Assembly: GCA_963847235.1 (NCBI GenBank)
Contig: CAWJYU010000024.1
Coordinates: 1 to 64,000 of the forward strand
Reading direction: 5' to 3'
Origin: JACDAN01 sp963847235
GTDB lineage: Bacteria; Actinomycetota; Thermoleophilia; Gaiellales; Gaiellaceae
DNA length: 64,000 nucleotides
Position 1 is the first letter of the stretch. Each line of letters starts with the position of its first letter. The translations under genes and the position numbers were made by a program. This document shows, in pieces, positions 17,015 to 26,132 of the stretch. The notes under the pieces are model-generated. The model was not told the origin of the DNA. It saw only the letters and a list, made by a program, of their open reading frames with translations, and did not search any database.

Positions 17015-19777
17015 GTGCTCGTCGGTCGGGAACCCGACTGCGCGCGCATCGACGACCTGCTCGATCGCGCACGGCGGGGGCGTAGCGGCGCGCTCGTGCT
17101 TCGCGCTGAGGCGGGGATGGGGAAGACCGCCCTCCTCGATTACGCCGCCGAGTGCGCAGAGGGGATGACCGTCGTCCGGGCGGTCGGCGTCGAGTACGAG
17201 ATCGAGCTCCAGTTCTCGGGCCTCCTCGAGCTCGTGCGGCCCCTGCTCGACCACCTGCCGGAGATCCCGCCGCAGCAGGCCGATGCCCTGGAGAGCGCGC
17301 TCGGATTGGCCGAGTCGAGGCCGTACGACCGCTTCACGATCTGCGCGGCGACGCTGAGCCTGATCGCTGCGGCCGCGGAGGCCAACCCGCTCCTGATCCT
17401 CGTCGACGACGCCCACTGGATGGATCTCGCGACCGACGACGCGCTGCTCTTCTCGGCGAAGCGGCTGGTCGCCGACTCCGTCGCGATCCTGATCGCCGTG
17501 CGGGAGGGCGGCGAGCGCACGTTCGACGCGCCGGCGCTCGAGCAGCTGGAGCTGACGTCGCTCGGCCCCGAGGACGCCGCAGTCATCCTGGCCGGCGACG
17601 AAGGACGGCCGGTCGGAGCCGATGTCGCGCGCCGACTGTGCGAGGCCACCCACGGGAACCCGCTCGCGCTGGTCGAGCTGGGGGGCGTCCTGACCACGGA
17701 GCAGCTCGCAGGACGGCAGGCTCTGCCGGATCCTGTTCCTGCCGGGCCGACGCTCGAGCGAGCCTTTGCCTGGCGGGCGGAACGGCTGTCGGAGGACGCA
17801 CGGCAAGCGCTCCTTGTCGCGGCTGTCGCGCTGTCGGACCAGGTGGAGACGATCGGGGCGGCCCTCGAGTCGCTCGGCCTCCAGCACGACGCCCTCGAGC
17901 CCGCGGAGGACGCCGGGCTCATTTCGCTCATCGACGGCCACGTCCACTTTCGCCATCCGCTCGTTCGCTCGGCTGTCTTCCACGCGGCGCCGCCGTCGGA
18001 GCGCCGCGCGGCGCATCGGGCCCTCGCGGGGGCGCTCCGCGAGCGGGACGATCCGGAGCGGCTCGCCTGGCACCTTGCCGGCGCCGCGATCAGCGTCGAC
18101 GAAGAGGCTGCGATCGCCCTGGAGCGGGCTGCGGAACAGGCCCGCGCACGCTCCAGCTACGCGGCAGCGTCGGCGGCGCTGGCGCGCGCAGCCTCCCTGA
18201 CCGCCGACGAAAGGGCCCGTCCACGCCGTCTCTTCGCAGCCGCGGACGCGGCGCTCAGCGCCGGGCGGTCGGAGGAGGCGCTCACCTACCTCGCGGAGCC
18301 TCTCGCCCAAGAGGAACCTTGCCTGCGCGCGGCGGCACTCCGGCTCCAAGGGCGGATCGAGTACTTCAACGGCCGTCCCGAGCAGGCGGGCGCAGTGCTC
18401 GTCGAAGCCTCCGAGCTGCTCGAGGACATCGACCGTGAGTTGGCGATCGAGATCTGCGTGGAGGCCTGCAGCGCCCGCCTCGGGGTTGCCGACGCCGAAG
18501 GGATGCTCGCCTCCGCCGAGCGGGCCGAGGAGCTTGCTGCGGGCATCTCGAACGGAGACCTCCGCAACCTGGTGACTCTCACGCGGGGCTGGGTCCTCTG
18601 CTACGTCGGACGGTCGGATGAGGGCGTGCCGCTCCTCTGCGAGGCCGTCGAGGCTGCGGAAGGTGCCGAGCTCGACCCCCAGGGCCTGATGCGCATCTCC
18701 GGCGCTCTGGAGTGGCTCGACCGTTCTCGTGACGCCTACCGGTACACGCTTCGCGACGTGGGTCGCGCCCGGGAGGACGGCGCCGTCGGGATGCTGCCGT
18801 TTCTGCTCTACCAGCAGGCCTGGCACGCCGCCCGCGCGGGTCTTCTCAGCGAGGCCTACGCCGCGGCGTCGGAGGGGCTCGGCCTGGCGCGGGAGCTCGA
18901 CTTGTGGCTACCGCGTCTCCAGTCGCTGCTCGTGCTCTCCGCGATCACGGCGCGTCGCGGAGCCGAATCCGAGTGCATCGCCTACATCGACGAGGTCAAG
19001 ACGCCGCTCGAGGAGACCGGTCTCGTCGGGTACAGAGTCTGGCTCGCGCACTCGCAGGGCCTACTCGCCGTCAGCCTTTCCCGCCACGACGATGCGATCC
19101 GCGAGCTCGAGACCGTCGCGAAGGGGCTGGACGAATTCGGCATTCACTCCAGGGTGATCGTCCCGCGCTCGGAGCTGGCCGAGGTCCACGCCCGCGCCGG
19201 CAACCAGAAGGCGGCCGAGGCCGCGCTCGCCGCCTACGAGACCTCGCGCGAGCCTCAGAGCCCGATCGCCCGGGCGACGGCGGCCCGAGTGCGAGGCTTG
19301 CTCGCGCCTGACGACGAGTTCGAGCAGGCATTCGAAGAGGCGTTCGCCCTCCACGAGGACTCCGACGATCGGTGGTCGCTCGCCCGCACCCAGCTCGCGT
19401 TCGGCGAGCGCCTCCGGCGGGCCGGCCGCCGCTTGGACGCGCGCGAGCAGCTCCGCGCGGCACTCGAGATCTTCGAGGACCAGGGCGCCGAGGCCTGGGT
19501 CGAGCGCGTCGGCGCAGAGCTCCGCGCGAGCGGCGAGACGCTCCGTCGACGCAAGTCGTGGGAAGCGGAGGAGCTGACGCCGCAGGAGCTCCAGATTGCG
19601 CTCCACGTCGCCAGCGGGATGACGAACCGGGAGGTCGGCGCCGCGCTCTTCCTCTCGCACAAGACGATCGAGTTCCACCTCGGCCGCGTCTACCGGAAGC
19701 TGGGCATGCACTCCCGCGCCGAGCTGATCAGCCGCTTCGCGCGCGAGGCAGCTGAAGCGCCGACGCCGTCCGCCTAG
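17015..19777 (+). CDS. LAL-family transcriptional regulator (ATPase-TPR-LuxR)
   Basis: Large ATP-binding LuxR-type regulator, 920 aa. N-terminal STAND-like ATPase: LVGREPDCARIDDLL, Walker A AEAGMGKTALL (residues about 29-39) and Walker B LLILVDDAHW. A long helical TPR-like middle region follows. The C-terminal LuxR HTH is LTPQELQIALHVASGMTNRE with SHKTIEFHLGRVYRKLGM. Such proteins oligomerise on ligand binding and activate transcription. Regulon unknown; the convergent RTX-type gene is separated by a terminator hairpin. Frame is intact over 2.7 kb. Confidence 0.93.
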   Translation: MLVGREPDCARIDDLLDRARRGRSGALVLRAEAGMGKTALLDYAAECAEGMTVVRAVGVEYEIELQFSGLLELVRPLLDHLPEIPPQQADALESALGLAESRPYDRFTICAATLSLIAAAAEANPLLILVDDAHWMDLATDDALLFSAKRLVADSVAILIAVREGGERTFDAPALEQLELTSLGPEDAAVILAGDEGRPVGADVARRLCEATHGNPLALVELGGVLTTEQLAGRQALPDPVPAGPTLERAFAWRAERLSEDARQALLVAAVALSDQVETIGAALESLGLQHDALEPAEDAGLISLIDGHVHFRHPLVRSAVFHAAPPSERRAAHRALAGALRERDDPERLAWHLAGAAISVDEEAAIALERAAEQARARSSYAAASAALARAASLTADERARPRRLFAAADAALSAGRSEEALTYLAEPLAQEEPCLRAAALRLQGRIEYFNGRPEQAGAVLVEASELLEDIDRELAIEICVEACSARLGVADAEGMLASAERAEELAAGISNGDLRNLVTLTRGWVLCYVGRSDEGVPLLCEAVEAAEGAELDPQGLMRISGALEWLDRSRDAYRYTLRDVGRAREDGAVGMLPFLLYQQAWHAARAGLLSEAYAAASEGLGLARELDLWLPRLQSLLVLSAITARRGAESECIAYIDEVKTPLEETGLVGYRVWLAHSQGLLAVSLSRHDDAIRELETVAKGLDEFGIHSRVIVPRSELAEVHARAGNQKAAEAALAAYETSREPQSPIARATAARVRGLLAPDDEFEQAFEEAFALHEDSDDRWSLARTQLAFGERLRRAGRRLDAREQLRAALEIFEDQGAEAWVERVGAELRASGETLRRRKSWEAEELTPQELQIALHVASGMTNREVGAALFLSHKTIEFHLGRVYRKLGMHSRAELISRFAREAAEAPTPSA

Positions 19778-19782
19778 GCGCG

Positions 19783-19808
19783 ATCGGGGCTCCCGAAGGA
19801 GCCCCGAT
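19783..19808. terminator. Bidirectional terminator hairpin
   Basis: Perfect 11-bp stem (ATCGGGGCTCC / GGAGCCCCGAT) with a CGAA loop between two convergent genes. There is no U-tract, as is common in high-GC Actinobacteria. Confidence 0.7.
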
Positions 19809-19830
19809 GCGCCCTGGAGGGAGGGTGGTG

Positions 19831-22758
19831 CTACTCGTCGGCGCCCAGATCGACCAGCCGTCTGGATCAACCCCGCGACGCCGCCGCCGATCGCGACGTC
19901 GTCGTTGCCGCCCAGAGTGTTGATCGCGAGCGTGTCGTTCGCGACCTCCGAGTTGCTGATCCCGACGGCGGTGAAGAGCCCGGTCACGTCCACGACGCCT
20001 GCGTTCGCGGCAACCGCGACGTTGTCGGCGCCGTTGGTGCCGTTGACCGTGACGATGTCGGCCGCACCGTCGCCCGCGCCGCCGCCGATGGCGGCGGCCA
20101 GGTCGATGTTCGCCTTCGTCACGTCGGTGCCGGTCAGGTCGTTGACGGTGGTCAGGTCAGCACCGCCGAGCGCGTCGAGGTCGACCACCTCCGTGTCGTC
20201 GACGTCCATGACGATGTTGCCGAGGTTGCGGGTGAAGCGGAGCCGCCCGCCGACGGCCGAGGCTTCGAAGATCTCCGCTCCGGCCGCGCCGTTGAACTCC
20301 ATCGTGTCGATTGCCCCCGCCTGGCCCTCGACGAGGTCGTTGCCGTCGCCGGGGTTCCACACGAGCGTGTCGTTGCCGGCGCCGCCGAACATCGAGTCGT
20401 TCTGCTGCTGGCCGACGATCCGGTCGGGCCGTCGCCGCCGGTGAGGACGTCGACCTCGGTGCCGCCGTTGATGACGAGCTGGATCAGGGCCGCGAGGCCC
20501 GGGCCTCCCGGTGATCGTGTCGGCACCGGCGAGCCCGTTGACGGTCAGCTTGTCGTTCGCGGCCTCGGAGTGTTCGATGGTCACCTCCGCCGGAGAGCCC
20601 GTCGACGTCGACGACGCCCACGTCGGCCGTGACGTCGATCACGTCCGGGCCGGCCGTCCCGTTGACGGTGACCGAGTCGGCCGCCGCCGTCGCCGGCTCC
20701 ACCGCCGATCGTGCGCCTCGAGGTCGAAGCGCGACGAGCTTGAGGTCGGTCCCGGTCATGTCGTTGACGACGGCGTTGTCCACGCCGCCGAGCGCCTGAA
20801 CGTCGATCCTCTCGGTGTCGTCCAGGTCCATCGTGATGTTCGCGACGTCACGGAAGAACCGCACCCGCGGGCCGTTGGCCGAGACGTCGAAGTTCTCGAC
20901 CACTCCGGCGCCGTTGAAGAGCAGCGTGTCGGTGTCGGCCTGGCCCTCGACGATGTCGCTGCCGTCGCCGGGATCCCAGCGGAACGAGTCGTTGCCGGCG
21001 CCGAGGAAGCCGGTGTCGTCGCCGCGGTTGCCGTCGATGGCGTCGTTGCCGTCGCCGCCGAGCAGCACCTCGCTGCCGTCGCCTCCGTTGATCGCGTCGT
21101 TCCCGGTGCCGCCGTCGATCCCCAGCTTGATCAATGCCGCGAGCCCGATCGCTCCCGAGATGGAGTCGTTGCCGCCGAGCCCGTTCACGTTCAGGACGTC
21201 GTTCGCCGCCTCCGACTGCCCGATCTTCACGGCCGCGGCCAGACCGGTCACGTCGACCGCACCCGCGTTGGGCGCAATCGAAATCGTGTCGTTGCCGCCG
21301 GAGCCGTTGATCGTCGTGGTGTCCACGGCCCCGTCGGCCGCGAGGTCGAGGTCGATGTTCTTGACGTCGGTCGCGGACAGGTCGTTCACGACCGTGTTGT
21401 CGATGCCGCCGAGCGCGCGAAGGTCTACCCGCTCGGTGTCGTCGACATCCATCGTGATCGTCGCGACGTTGCGGAAGAACTTCAGACGGTTGCCGTTCGC
21501 CGAGAAGTCGAAGTTCTCGGCGACACCGGCGCCGTTGAAGATCATCGTGTCGGTGCCGGCCTCGCCTTCGACCCTGTCGCTCCCGTCACCGGGATCCCAG
21601 GTGAACGAGTCGTCGCCGGCGCCGAGGAGACCGGTGTCGTCTCCGCGGTTGCCGTCGATCGCGTCGTTCTCGGTGCCGCCGCGCAGCGAGTCGTTGCCGT
21701 CGCCGCCGTTGATCGCGTCGTTACCCGCTCCGCCGTCCAGCGTGAGCTGGGTCAGCGCTGCGAGCCCGATTGCGCCGTTGAGGGTGTCGTTCCCGGCCAG
21801 GGCCTCGATAGCGAGCGCCTCGGCGTTGACGACGTCGATCGGTAGGCCTTCCGGCCCACCGGAGACGGCGATGTGCGGTGCGACTGCGGCCGGAGCGACG
21901 CCGATCGTGTCGTTCCCGGCCGTGCCCTCGACGATCACACGGTCGATGCCCGCGCCGGGATCGAGGTTCAGCTTGTCGCTTTGCGGCCTGGGCGCGTGAG
22001 ATGCTCAGCAACGCGCCGATCCCGCGGACATTGACGCTTCCGCGGCTGACCCGGAGCTCGTTTGCGGCCGACGAGCCCTTCACGTCGACGATGTCCGCGG
22101 CGTTGTCGTTCGCAAGGTCGGCGTTCAGCCGGCCGAGGCCTGCCCCGGCGAGGTAGTTCACGACCACGTTGTCCGCGCCGCCGCGGGGTCGAAGGTCGAA
22201 CCGCTCGATTCGTGCGCGGAACGCGTGGCCGTTCCGCGCGTAGCGGAGGTACGAGCCGGCCCGGGAGAACGCGAACCTTTCCACTGCGTTCGAGCCCTTG
22301 CCGACGACGACGTCACTCCCGCGGTCACCGAAGAGCGTCGTCGCCTCGGTGTTCACGAAGACGCCGTAGCTCTCGTCCACGGACATCGTGTCGCCACCCT
22401 TGCCGGCGTGGACGACGATCCGGTTGAAGCGCGAGCGCTTGAACGTGAACTCGGCGTAGCCGTTGCTGCCGACGTCCACCTGGAGCCGCGACGGGTTGCC
22501 CGGCTTCAGCCGCAGTGTGATCCTGTCGCTCCGGGCCGTGCCCAGGACGTTCAGCTGGCCGCGGTGGACGAACGCCTTGACCTTCGGCTTGGCCTTCTTG
22601 GCCGCCTTCTTCGGCGGCTTGGGACTCGCCCCGTAGGACGGCGAGCTCGAGAACACGAGGGCGACGAGGACGACGAGGAGCGCCGCGACCAAGGCGATCA
22701 CTCCTCGTAGACCGTCGTCCCGTCTCTGGTTCGAGAGAAACGCGGATACGGATTGCAC
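19831..22758 (-). CDS. Secreted RTX-type repeat protein (multiply frameshifted)
   Basis: Large extracellular protein of about 970 aa. The GTG start at 22758 follows GAGGAGGAG, then an N-terminal hydrophobic signal/anchor (VIALVAALLVVLVALVF) and a Lys/Pro-rich linker. The body consists of units with hemolysin-type GGxGxD nonapeptides (GGAGNDAINGGDGNDSL), which bind Ca2+ in the family. At least eight apparent one-base shifts (about 21990, 20735-20680, 20605, 20510, 20425, 19857) interrupt it; corrected, it ends VDLGADE at 19831. It converges with the LAL regulator. Probable surface or matrix protein. Confidence 0.8.
19860..21950. repeat. Tandem repeats, period about 620 bp, in RTX-type gene
   Basis: The segment encoding TMDVDDTE recurs at about 20189, 20813 and 21433 on the plus strand, giving periods of 624 and 620 bp (about 207 aa). 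Each unit also contains LAALIQL-like, WDPGDG and VVNDLTGTD blocks. Repetition this long can confuse assembly and may explain the extra frameshifts here. Confidence 0.75.
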
Positions 22759-22880
22759 TGTCTCCTCCTCGATCGGTGTGCGGGCCCTGCTGCCCGCATC
22801 AGCGTTCGATGGTCGGCGTCGAGGGCGGGCTGACGCTTCTGAGGAACCCCTGGACCTAGGGAAGTCAGGGGTCGCGCGGA

Positions 22881-22898
22881 CCTAGGCGTCCGCCTAGG
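22881..22898. promoter_or_regulatory. Palindromic operator-like site with CCTAGG
   Basis: CCTAGGCG-TC-CGCCTAGG is a perfect inverted repeat between the divergent RTX-type and cupredoxin genes. A further CCTAGG lies at 22855-22860. CTAG is rare in high-GC actinobacterial DNA, so the cluster is suggestive of a regulator site. Confidence 0.45.
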
Positions 22899-22972
22899 GG
22901 ATCGCCCGAAGCGACCACGGCCCCCACGCGGCGACAGTGGCCGGCGAGCACCCACTTGTGAAAGGAGCAGCA

Positions 22973-23337
22973 ATGATCCGCATCTCGTTCATCCTCCTCG
23001 CGGCAGTCGCGGCTGCCGTCGCCCTCGTGGCGACCGGGCCGATCGCGGCGGCGCCGCCGGTGGTGAAGGGAACGGTCGGCCCAGGCTTCACGATCTCGCT
23101 GACGAGCGGCGGGAAGAAGGTCACATCCCTCAAGGCCGGCGTCCGCTATCGCTTCGAGATCACCGACAAGTCGTCGGCCCACGACTTCCGCCTCAGGGGC
23201 CGGGCGTGAACCGCGTGATCACCGGCGTCGGCTTCGTCGGCAAGAAGTCCGCGACGTTCACGCTCAAGCGCGGCACCTACCGCTTCGTGTGCGACCCGCA
23301 CGCAAGCTCGATGAAGGGCAGCTTCCGCGCCAGCTAG
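22973..23337 (+). CDS. Secreted cupredoxin-like protein (frameshifted)
   Basis: About 121 aa. Signal peptide ISFILLAAVAAAVALVATG, then a plastocyanin-like domain: TVGPGFTISLTSGGKKV, SSAHDFRL, NRVITGVGF and YRFVCDPHASSMKGSF, where His, Cys and His/Met are candidate type-1 copper ligands. The frame changes near 23196 in a G-run; adding one G restores RLRGPGVNRVI. Shine-Dalgarno AAAGGAG precedes the ATG. Probably an extracytoplasmic copper or electron-transfer protein. A second, different cupredoxin-type gene is at 31671. Confidence 0.85.
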
Positions 23338-23483
23338 CCGTACGGAAAAGAGGTGCGCAGATGTATCCGCCGGGCAGACAGTCGAAACCAAAGGCGCGTG
23401 GATTGCGCTCGGAGTGGTGCTGATTCGCGGCGAGAGCCCTGCGGCCAAGCGGGTCCTTACCGGCTAGTGACCGCGGGGGGCGC

Positions 23484-23489
23484 TACCGT
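23484..23489 (+). promoter_or_regulatory. Putative -10 element, leaderless small gene
   Basis: TACCGT, 7 nt before the ATG at 23497, no Shine-Dalgarno. Confidence 0.45.
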
Positions 23490-23496
23490 ATGGGCG

Positions 23497-23703
23497 ATGG
23501 CGAAGAAGCGACAGACGTTCGGGAAGATGCAGCGCGAGCGCGAGCGCGCGGAGAAGCGCTTGCGCAAACAGGAGCGGAAGGAAGACAGAAAGCTGATGCA
23601 GGCCGCCGCCGAGGAGGCCGGTCTGCCGTGGCCGCCTCCCGAGGGGGAGGAAGAGCGGTACGAGCAGCTCATGCGCCCGCCGGCGCCTCAGCCTGAGGAG
23701 TAG
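23497..23703 (+). CDS. Small basic coiled-coil protein
   Basis: 68 aa. The N-terminal half is very rich in Arg, Lys and Glu (MQRERERAEKRLRKQERKED) and should form one long charged helix; the C-terminal half is Pro/Glu-rich. It has no recognised domain. It appears leaderless, with TACCGT 7 nt upstream. It converges with the sigma factor gene across a hairpin terminator. It may bind nucleic acid or ribosomes, but that is a guess from composition only. Confidence 0.7.
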   Translation: MAKKRQTFGKMQRERERAEKRLRKQERKEDRKLMQAAAEEAGLPWPPPEGEEERYEQLMRPPAPQPEE

Positions 23704-23707
23704 CCGG

Positions 23708-23732
23708 GGCGGCGGGCGTAGCGCCCGCCGCC
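23708..23732. terminator. Bidirectional terminator hairpin
   Basis: 11-bp perfect GC stem (GGCGGCGGGCG / CGCCCGCCGCC) with a TAG loop, located between convergent stops at 23703 and 23746. Confidence 0.75.
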
Positions 23733-23745
23733 TGTAGCTCGAGCT

Positions 23746-24795
23746 CTAAGCGGCCAGCTCGTGGCCGTGCAGCAGATTGCGGAGCCGGCGCAGCGCCTCG
23801 GTCTCGATCTGCCGGATGCGCTCGCGCGTGAAGCCGAGCTCGCGGCCGATCTGCTCGAGGCTCGTGGCCTCCTCGGACTCGCCGAGCCCGAAGCGGAGCT
23901 CGAGGACCCTGCGCTCCCGCTCCTCGAGCTGCGCGAGCGCGTCGTGGAGGCGATCCCGCTCGAACGCGATGTCCGCGAGCTCGATCGGGTCGTCCGTGGT
24001 CGTGTCGGCGAAGAGGTCGCCGAACTCCTGGTCGCCGTCACCGATCGTCTGGTTGAGCGAGACCGAAGCCTCGACGGCGTCGAGCGCCTCCTCGGCGTGG
24101 CTCAGCTTCAGCTGCGCGGCCTCGGCGAGCTCCTCGATCGTCGGCGTCCGGCCGAGCTGAACCTCGAGCCGCTGGCGCGCGCGGCGCAGCTTCTGCCGGC
24201 GCTCCTGGACGTGGACGGGGATGCGGATCGTCGCGGACTGGTTCGCGACCGCACGCTGACAGGCCTGGCGGATCCACCAGGTCGCGTAGGTCGAGAACTT
24301 GAAGCCCTTGCGGTAGTCGAACTTCTCCACCGCGCGGTTCAGGCCGATGATCCCGTCCTGGATCAGGTCCAGGAGCGAGACGCCGTGGCCCTGGTACTTC
24401 TTGGCGTTCGCGACGACGAGGCGCAGGTTGCAGTTGACCATCCGCTCCTTGGCGGCGAGGTCGCCGCGCTCGATCTGCTTGGCGAGCGCGACCTCCTCGG
24501 CGGCGGTCAGCAGCGGGTAGCGGCCCAGGTCGTTGAGGAAGAGCTGCAGCGCATCGGTCGTGCCGCCGGCGCCTGGTGTGAGGTCGAGCTCGGGCTCGTC
24601 CTCGATCTCGACGTCGAACTCCTCGAGCTGGGCGCGAACCCAGGCGAGAGCCTCCTCGTCGAGGTCGTGCTCGGTCTGCAGGGCGTCGATCTCCGTCGTG
24701 CGGACGGAGCCGCGCTCCTGCGCGTTGTGGATGAACGCGGCAACAGCCTCGTTCGAATCAAGGGCGTCAGTGCCCATGGCAAGTTCGTTCAGCAT
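23746..24795 (-). CDS. RpoD/SigA-type sigma-70 factor
   Basis: 349-aa sigma-70 protein that directs RNA polymerase to promoters. An acidic N-terminal region (VEIEDEPELD) is short compared with E. coli RpoD. Region 1.2 is ALQLFLNDLGRYPLL; region 2 includes NLRLVVANAKKYQGHGVSLL, LIQDGIIGLNRAVEKFDYRK and FSTYATWWIRQA; region 3 follows; region 4 has LRFGLG and the HTH LEQIGRELGFTRERIRQIE. Start ATG 24795 has GGAG upstream. It could be the housekeeping or an alternative group 2 factor; only one is in the window. It is divergent from the structured RNA at 24951. Confidence 0.95.
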   Translation of the reverse strand: MLNELAMGTDALDSNEAVAAFIHNAQERGSVRTTEIDALQTEHDLDEEALAWVRAQLEEFDVEIEDEPELDLTPGAGGTTDALQLFLNDLGRYPLLTAAEEVALAKQIERGDLAAKERMVNCNLRLVVANAKKYQGHGVSLLDLIQDGIIGLNRAVEKFDYRKGFKFSTYATWWIRQACQRAVANQSATIRIPVHVQERRQKLRRARQRLEVQLGRTPTIEELAEAAQLKLSHAEEALDAVEASVSLNQTIGDGDQEFGDLFADTTTDDPIELADIAFERDRLHDALAQLEERERRVLELRFGLGESEEATSLEQIGRELGFTRERIRQIETEALRRLRNLLHGHELAA

Positions 24796-24918
24796 TGGTT
24801 CTCCGTTGTTTCGCTAGGGGCGGCGCGCGCACGCGGCGGTGCGGCAGGCACGCCGGTCTACAGGTATTAACGGTTTCGGCGCGATTTTTCTGCCCGCTGG
24901 AGCGATTCGTACGAAACC

Positions 24919-24945
24919 TTTACTTCCCTGCGTACGCCGTTAATC
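24919..24945 (+). promoter_or_regulatory. Putative promoter of the structured RNA
   Basis: TTTACT (24919-24924), 15-nt spacer and TTAATC (24940-24945), in an AT-rich patch; the predicted start near 24951 coincides with the base of the RNA hairpin. The divergent sigma gene has the same CCGTTAAT octamer on the minus strand at about 24867-24874. Confidence 0.45.
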
Positions 24946-24950
24946 CAGGG

Positions 24951-25120
24951 CCAGGAGGGCTTGGCGGAATGGCGCTCGTTGCCGGGGTGCGATGGTCGTT
25001 CCGAGGCAAGGACGCAGGGAGCGTCCATATCAGTGCGATACGGACGCGACTGAGGACGCCGCCTCGGGGCGAGCAGCGCGTCCCGGCGGCATAGCCGCTA
25101 TTTCGCCAAGCCCTCCTAGT
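24951..25120 (+). ncRNA. Candidate structured RNA, long rod-like hairpin (6S-like shape)
   Basis: No gene is evident here. The plus-strand sequence folds end to end: a 22-bp basal stem (24953-24974 with 25096-25117), a 9-bp helix (24979-24987 / 25081-25089), TGCG / CGCG, a 4x4 loop, TCGTT / GGCGA, CCGAGGC / GCCTCGG, an 11x11 internal loop, and an apical hairpin GCGTCC..GGACGC with TATC / GATA. Eight pairs are G-U on the plus strand, which would be A-C mismatches on the minus strand, so the plus strand is the likely RNA. Length and bubble-in-rod shape resemble 6S RNA; identity is unproven. A MITE with long inverted repeats is the alternative. Confidence 0.5.
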
Positions 25121-26078
25121 CCTTCGGCGGCGCCTGCAGCTCCTGCTCCGCCGGCTCGCCCTTGCGGAGCTCCCGGCTTCGCTCGGCCTCGGCGTTCACC
25201 TCGGCGCCGAAGAGAAGCGCGAGCGCCGAGATCCACAACCAGGTGAGCATGATGATCACGGCCGCGAGCGACCCCCACGCCTTGTTGTACGAGGAGAACT
25301 GACCGACGTAGAGCGCGAACCCGCCGGACGCGACGAGCCAGACGACCACGCTGATCCCCGTCCCGAGGGTGAGAAACCTCCAGCGCGGATGATCGACGTT
25401 CGGCCCCAGGTGGAGGACCGTCGCGAACGCGAGCAGCAGACCGACGATCAGGATGGGCCACTGCGCCGTCCACCAGAGCCAATCGACCACCGTCTCGAGG
25501 CCGACCGCCGACCCGACCCACCCCGAGACGTGAGGGCCGAGGACGAGGAGCCCGAATGCAAGCACGAATGCGACGAGCAGGAGGAAGACCATCGCGAGCG
25601 CGGTCAGGCGCCGCTTGAAGAATCCCCGTGTCTCCTCGCGGTCGTAGGCGGTGTTGAGCGCCCACATGAGCGTGTCCATGGCGCCGGTGATCGTCCAGAG
25701 AGCCAGCACGGACCCGACCACGACCAGTGCGATCCCGGAGTTCGCCTGCGACTCGACGACGCGCTGCAGCGTCTCCTCGATCAGCGTCAGCGCCTCTTCC
25801 GGCGCGACGCCCTGGAGCCGCTGGATGATCTCCGCGATCAGATCGTCGTCGGCAACGAGGTTGAAGACGCCGACAGCGACGAGGAGGACGGCCGGGATCG
25901 CCAGGAACGCGTAGTACGCGAGCGCGGCGGCCAGGTTGGTGATGTGGTCCTCCAGGGACGATTTGCCGGCGCGGGTGAGGATCGCCCCGTAGTCACGCGC
26001 CGAGAGGTCCGTCGGCGTAGGTTCGGCCAGCTTCGGCTCCGACCGTTCCGGCTGCGGCTGCGTCTCGCTCGTCGACAT
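25116..26078 (-). CDS. YihY/BrkB family inner-membrane protein
   Basis: 320-aa integral membrane protein of the YihY/virulence factor BrkB family (function unsettled; once mistaken for RNase BN). About six transmembrane segments, with family motifs HITNLAAALAYYAFLAIPAVL, WTITGAMDTLMWALNTAYD, FSSYNKAWGSLAAVIIMLTW and ALLFGAEVNAEAER. The N-terminal tail (1-35) is Pro/Glu-rich and cytoplasmic. Its stop codon lies within the 3' arm of the structured element at 24951-25117, so the two transcripts would converge. Confidence 0.92.
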   Translation of the reverse strand: MSTSETQPQPERSEPKLAEPTPTDLSARDYGAILTRAGKSSLEDHITNLAAALAYYAFLAIPAVLLVAVGVFNLVADDDLIAEIIQRLQGVAPEEALTLIEETLQRVVESQANSGIALVVVGSVLALWTITGAMDTLMWALNTAYDREETRGFFKRRLTALAMVFLLLVAFVLAFGLLVLGPHVSGWVGSAVGLETVVDWLWWTAQWPILIVGLLLAFATVLHLGPNVDHPRWRFLTLGTGISVVVWLVASGGFALYVGQFSSYNKAWGSLAAVIIMLTWLWISALALLFGAEVNAEAERSRELRKGEPAEQELQAPPKD

Positions 26079-26132
26079 CTCGCTTCCTGTCTGCCCGAAT
26101 CCAGCAGGAGCTAACGGCGAATCCTCCCGGCT

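Noticed and set aside
24795..25094. Protein of 99 aa read across the structured element
   Set aside because: No ribosome binding site or domain; long-range pairing with G-U wobbles explains the sequence better.
24951..25120. SRP RNA, tmRNA or RNase P RNA as identity of the structured element
   Set aside because: The conserved SRP tetraloop region, tmRNA tag frame and RNase P core motifs are not present.
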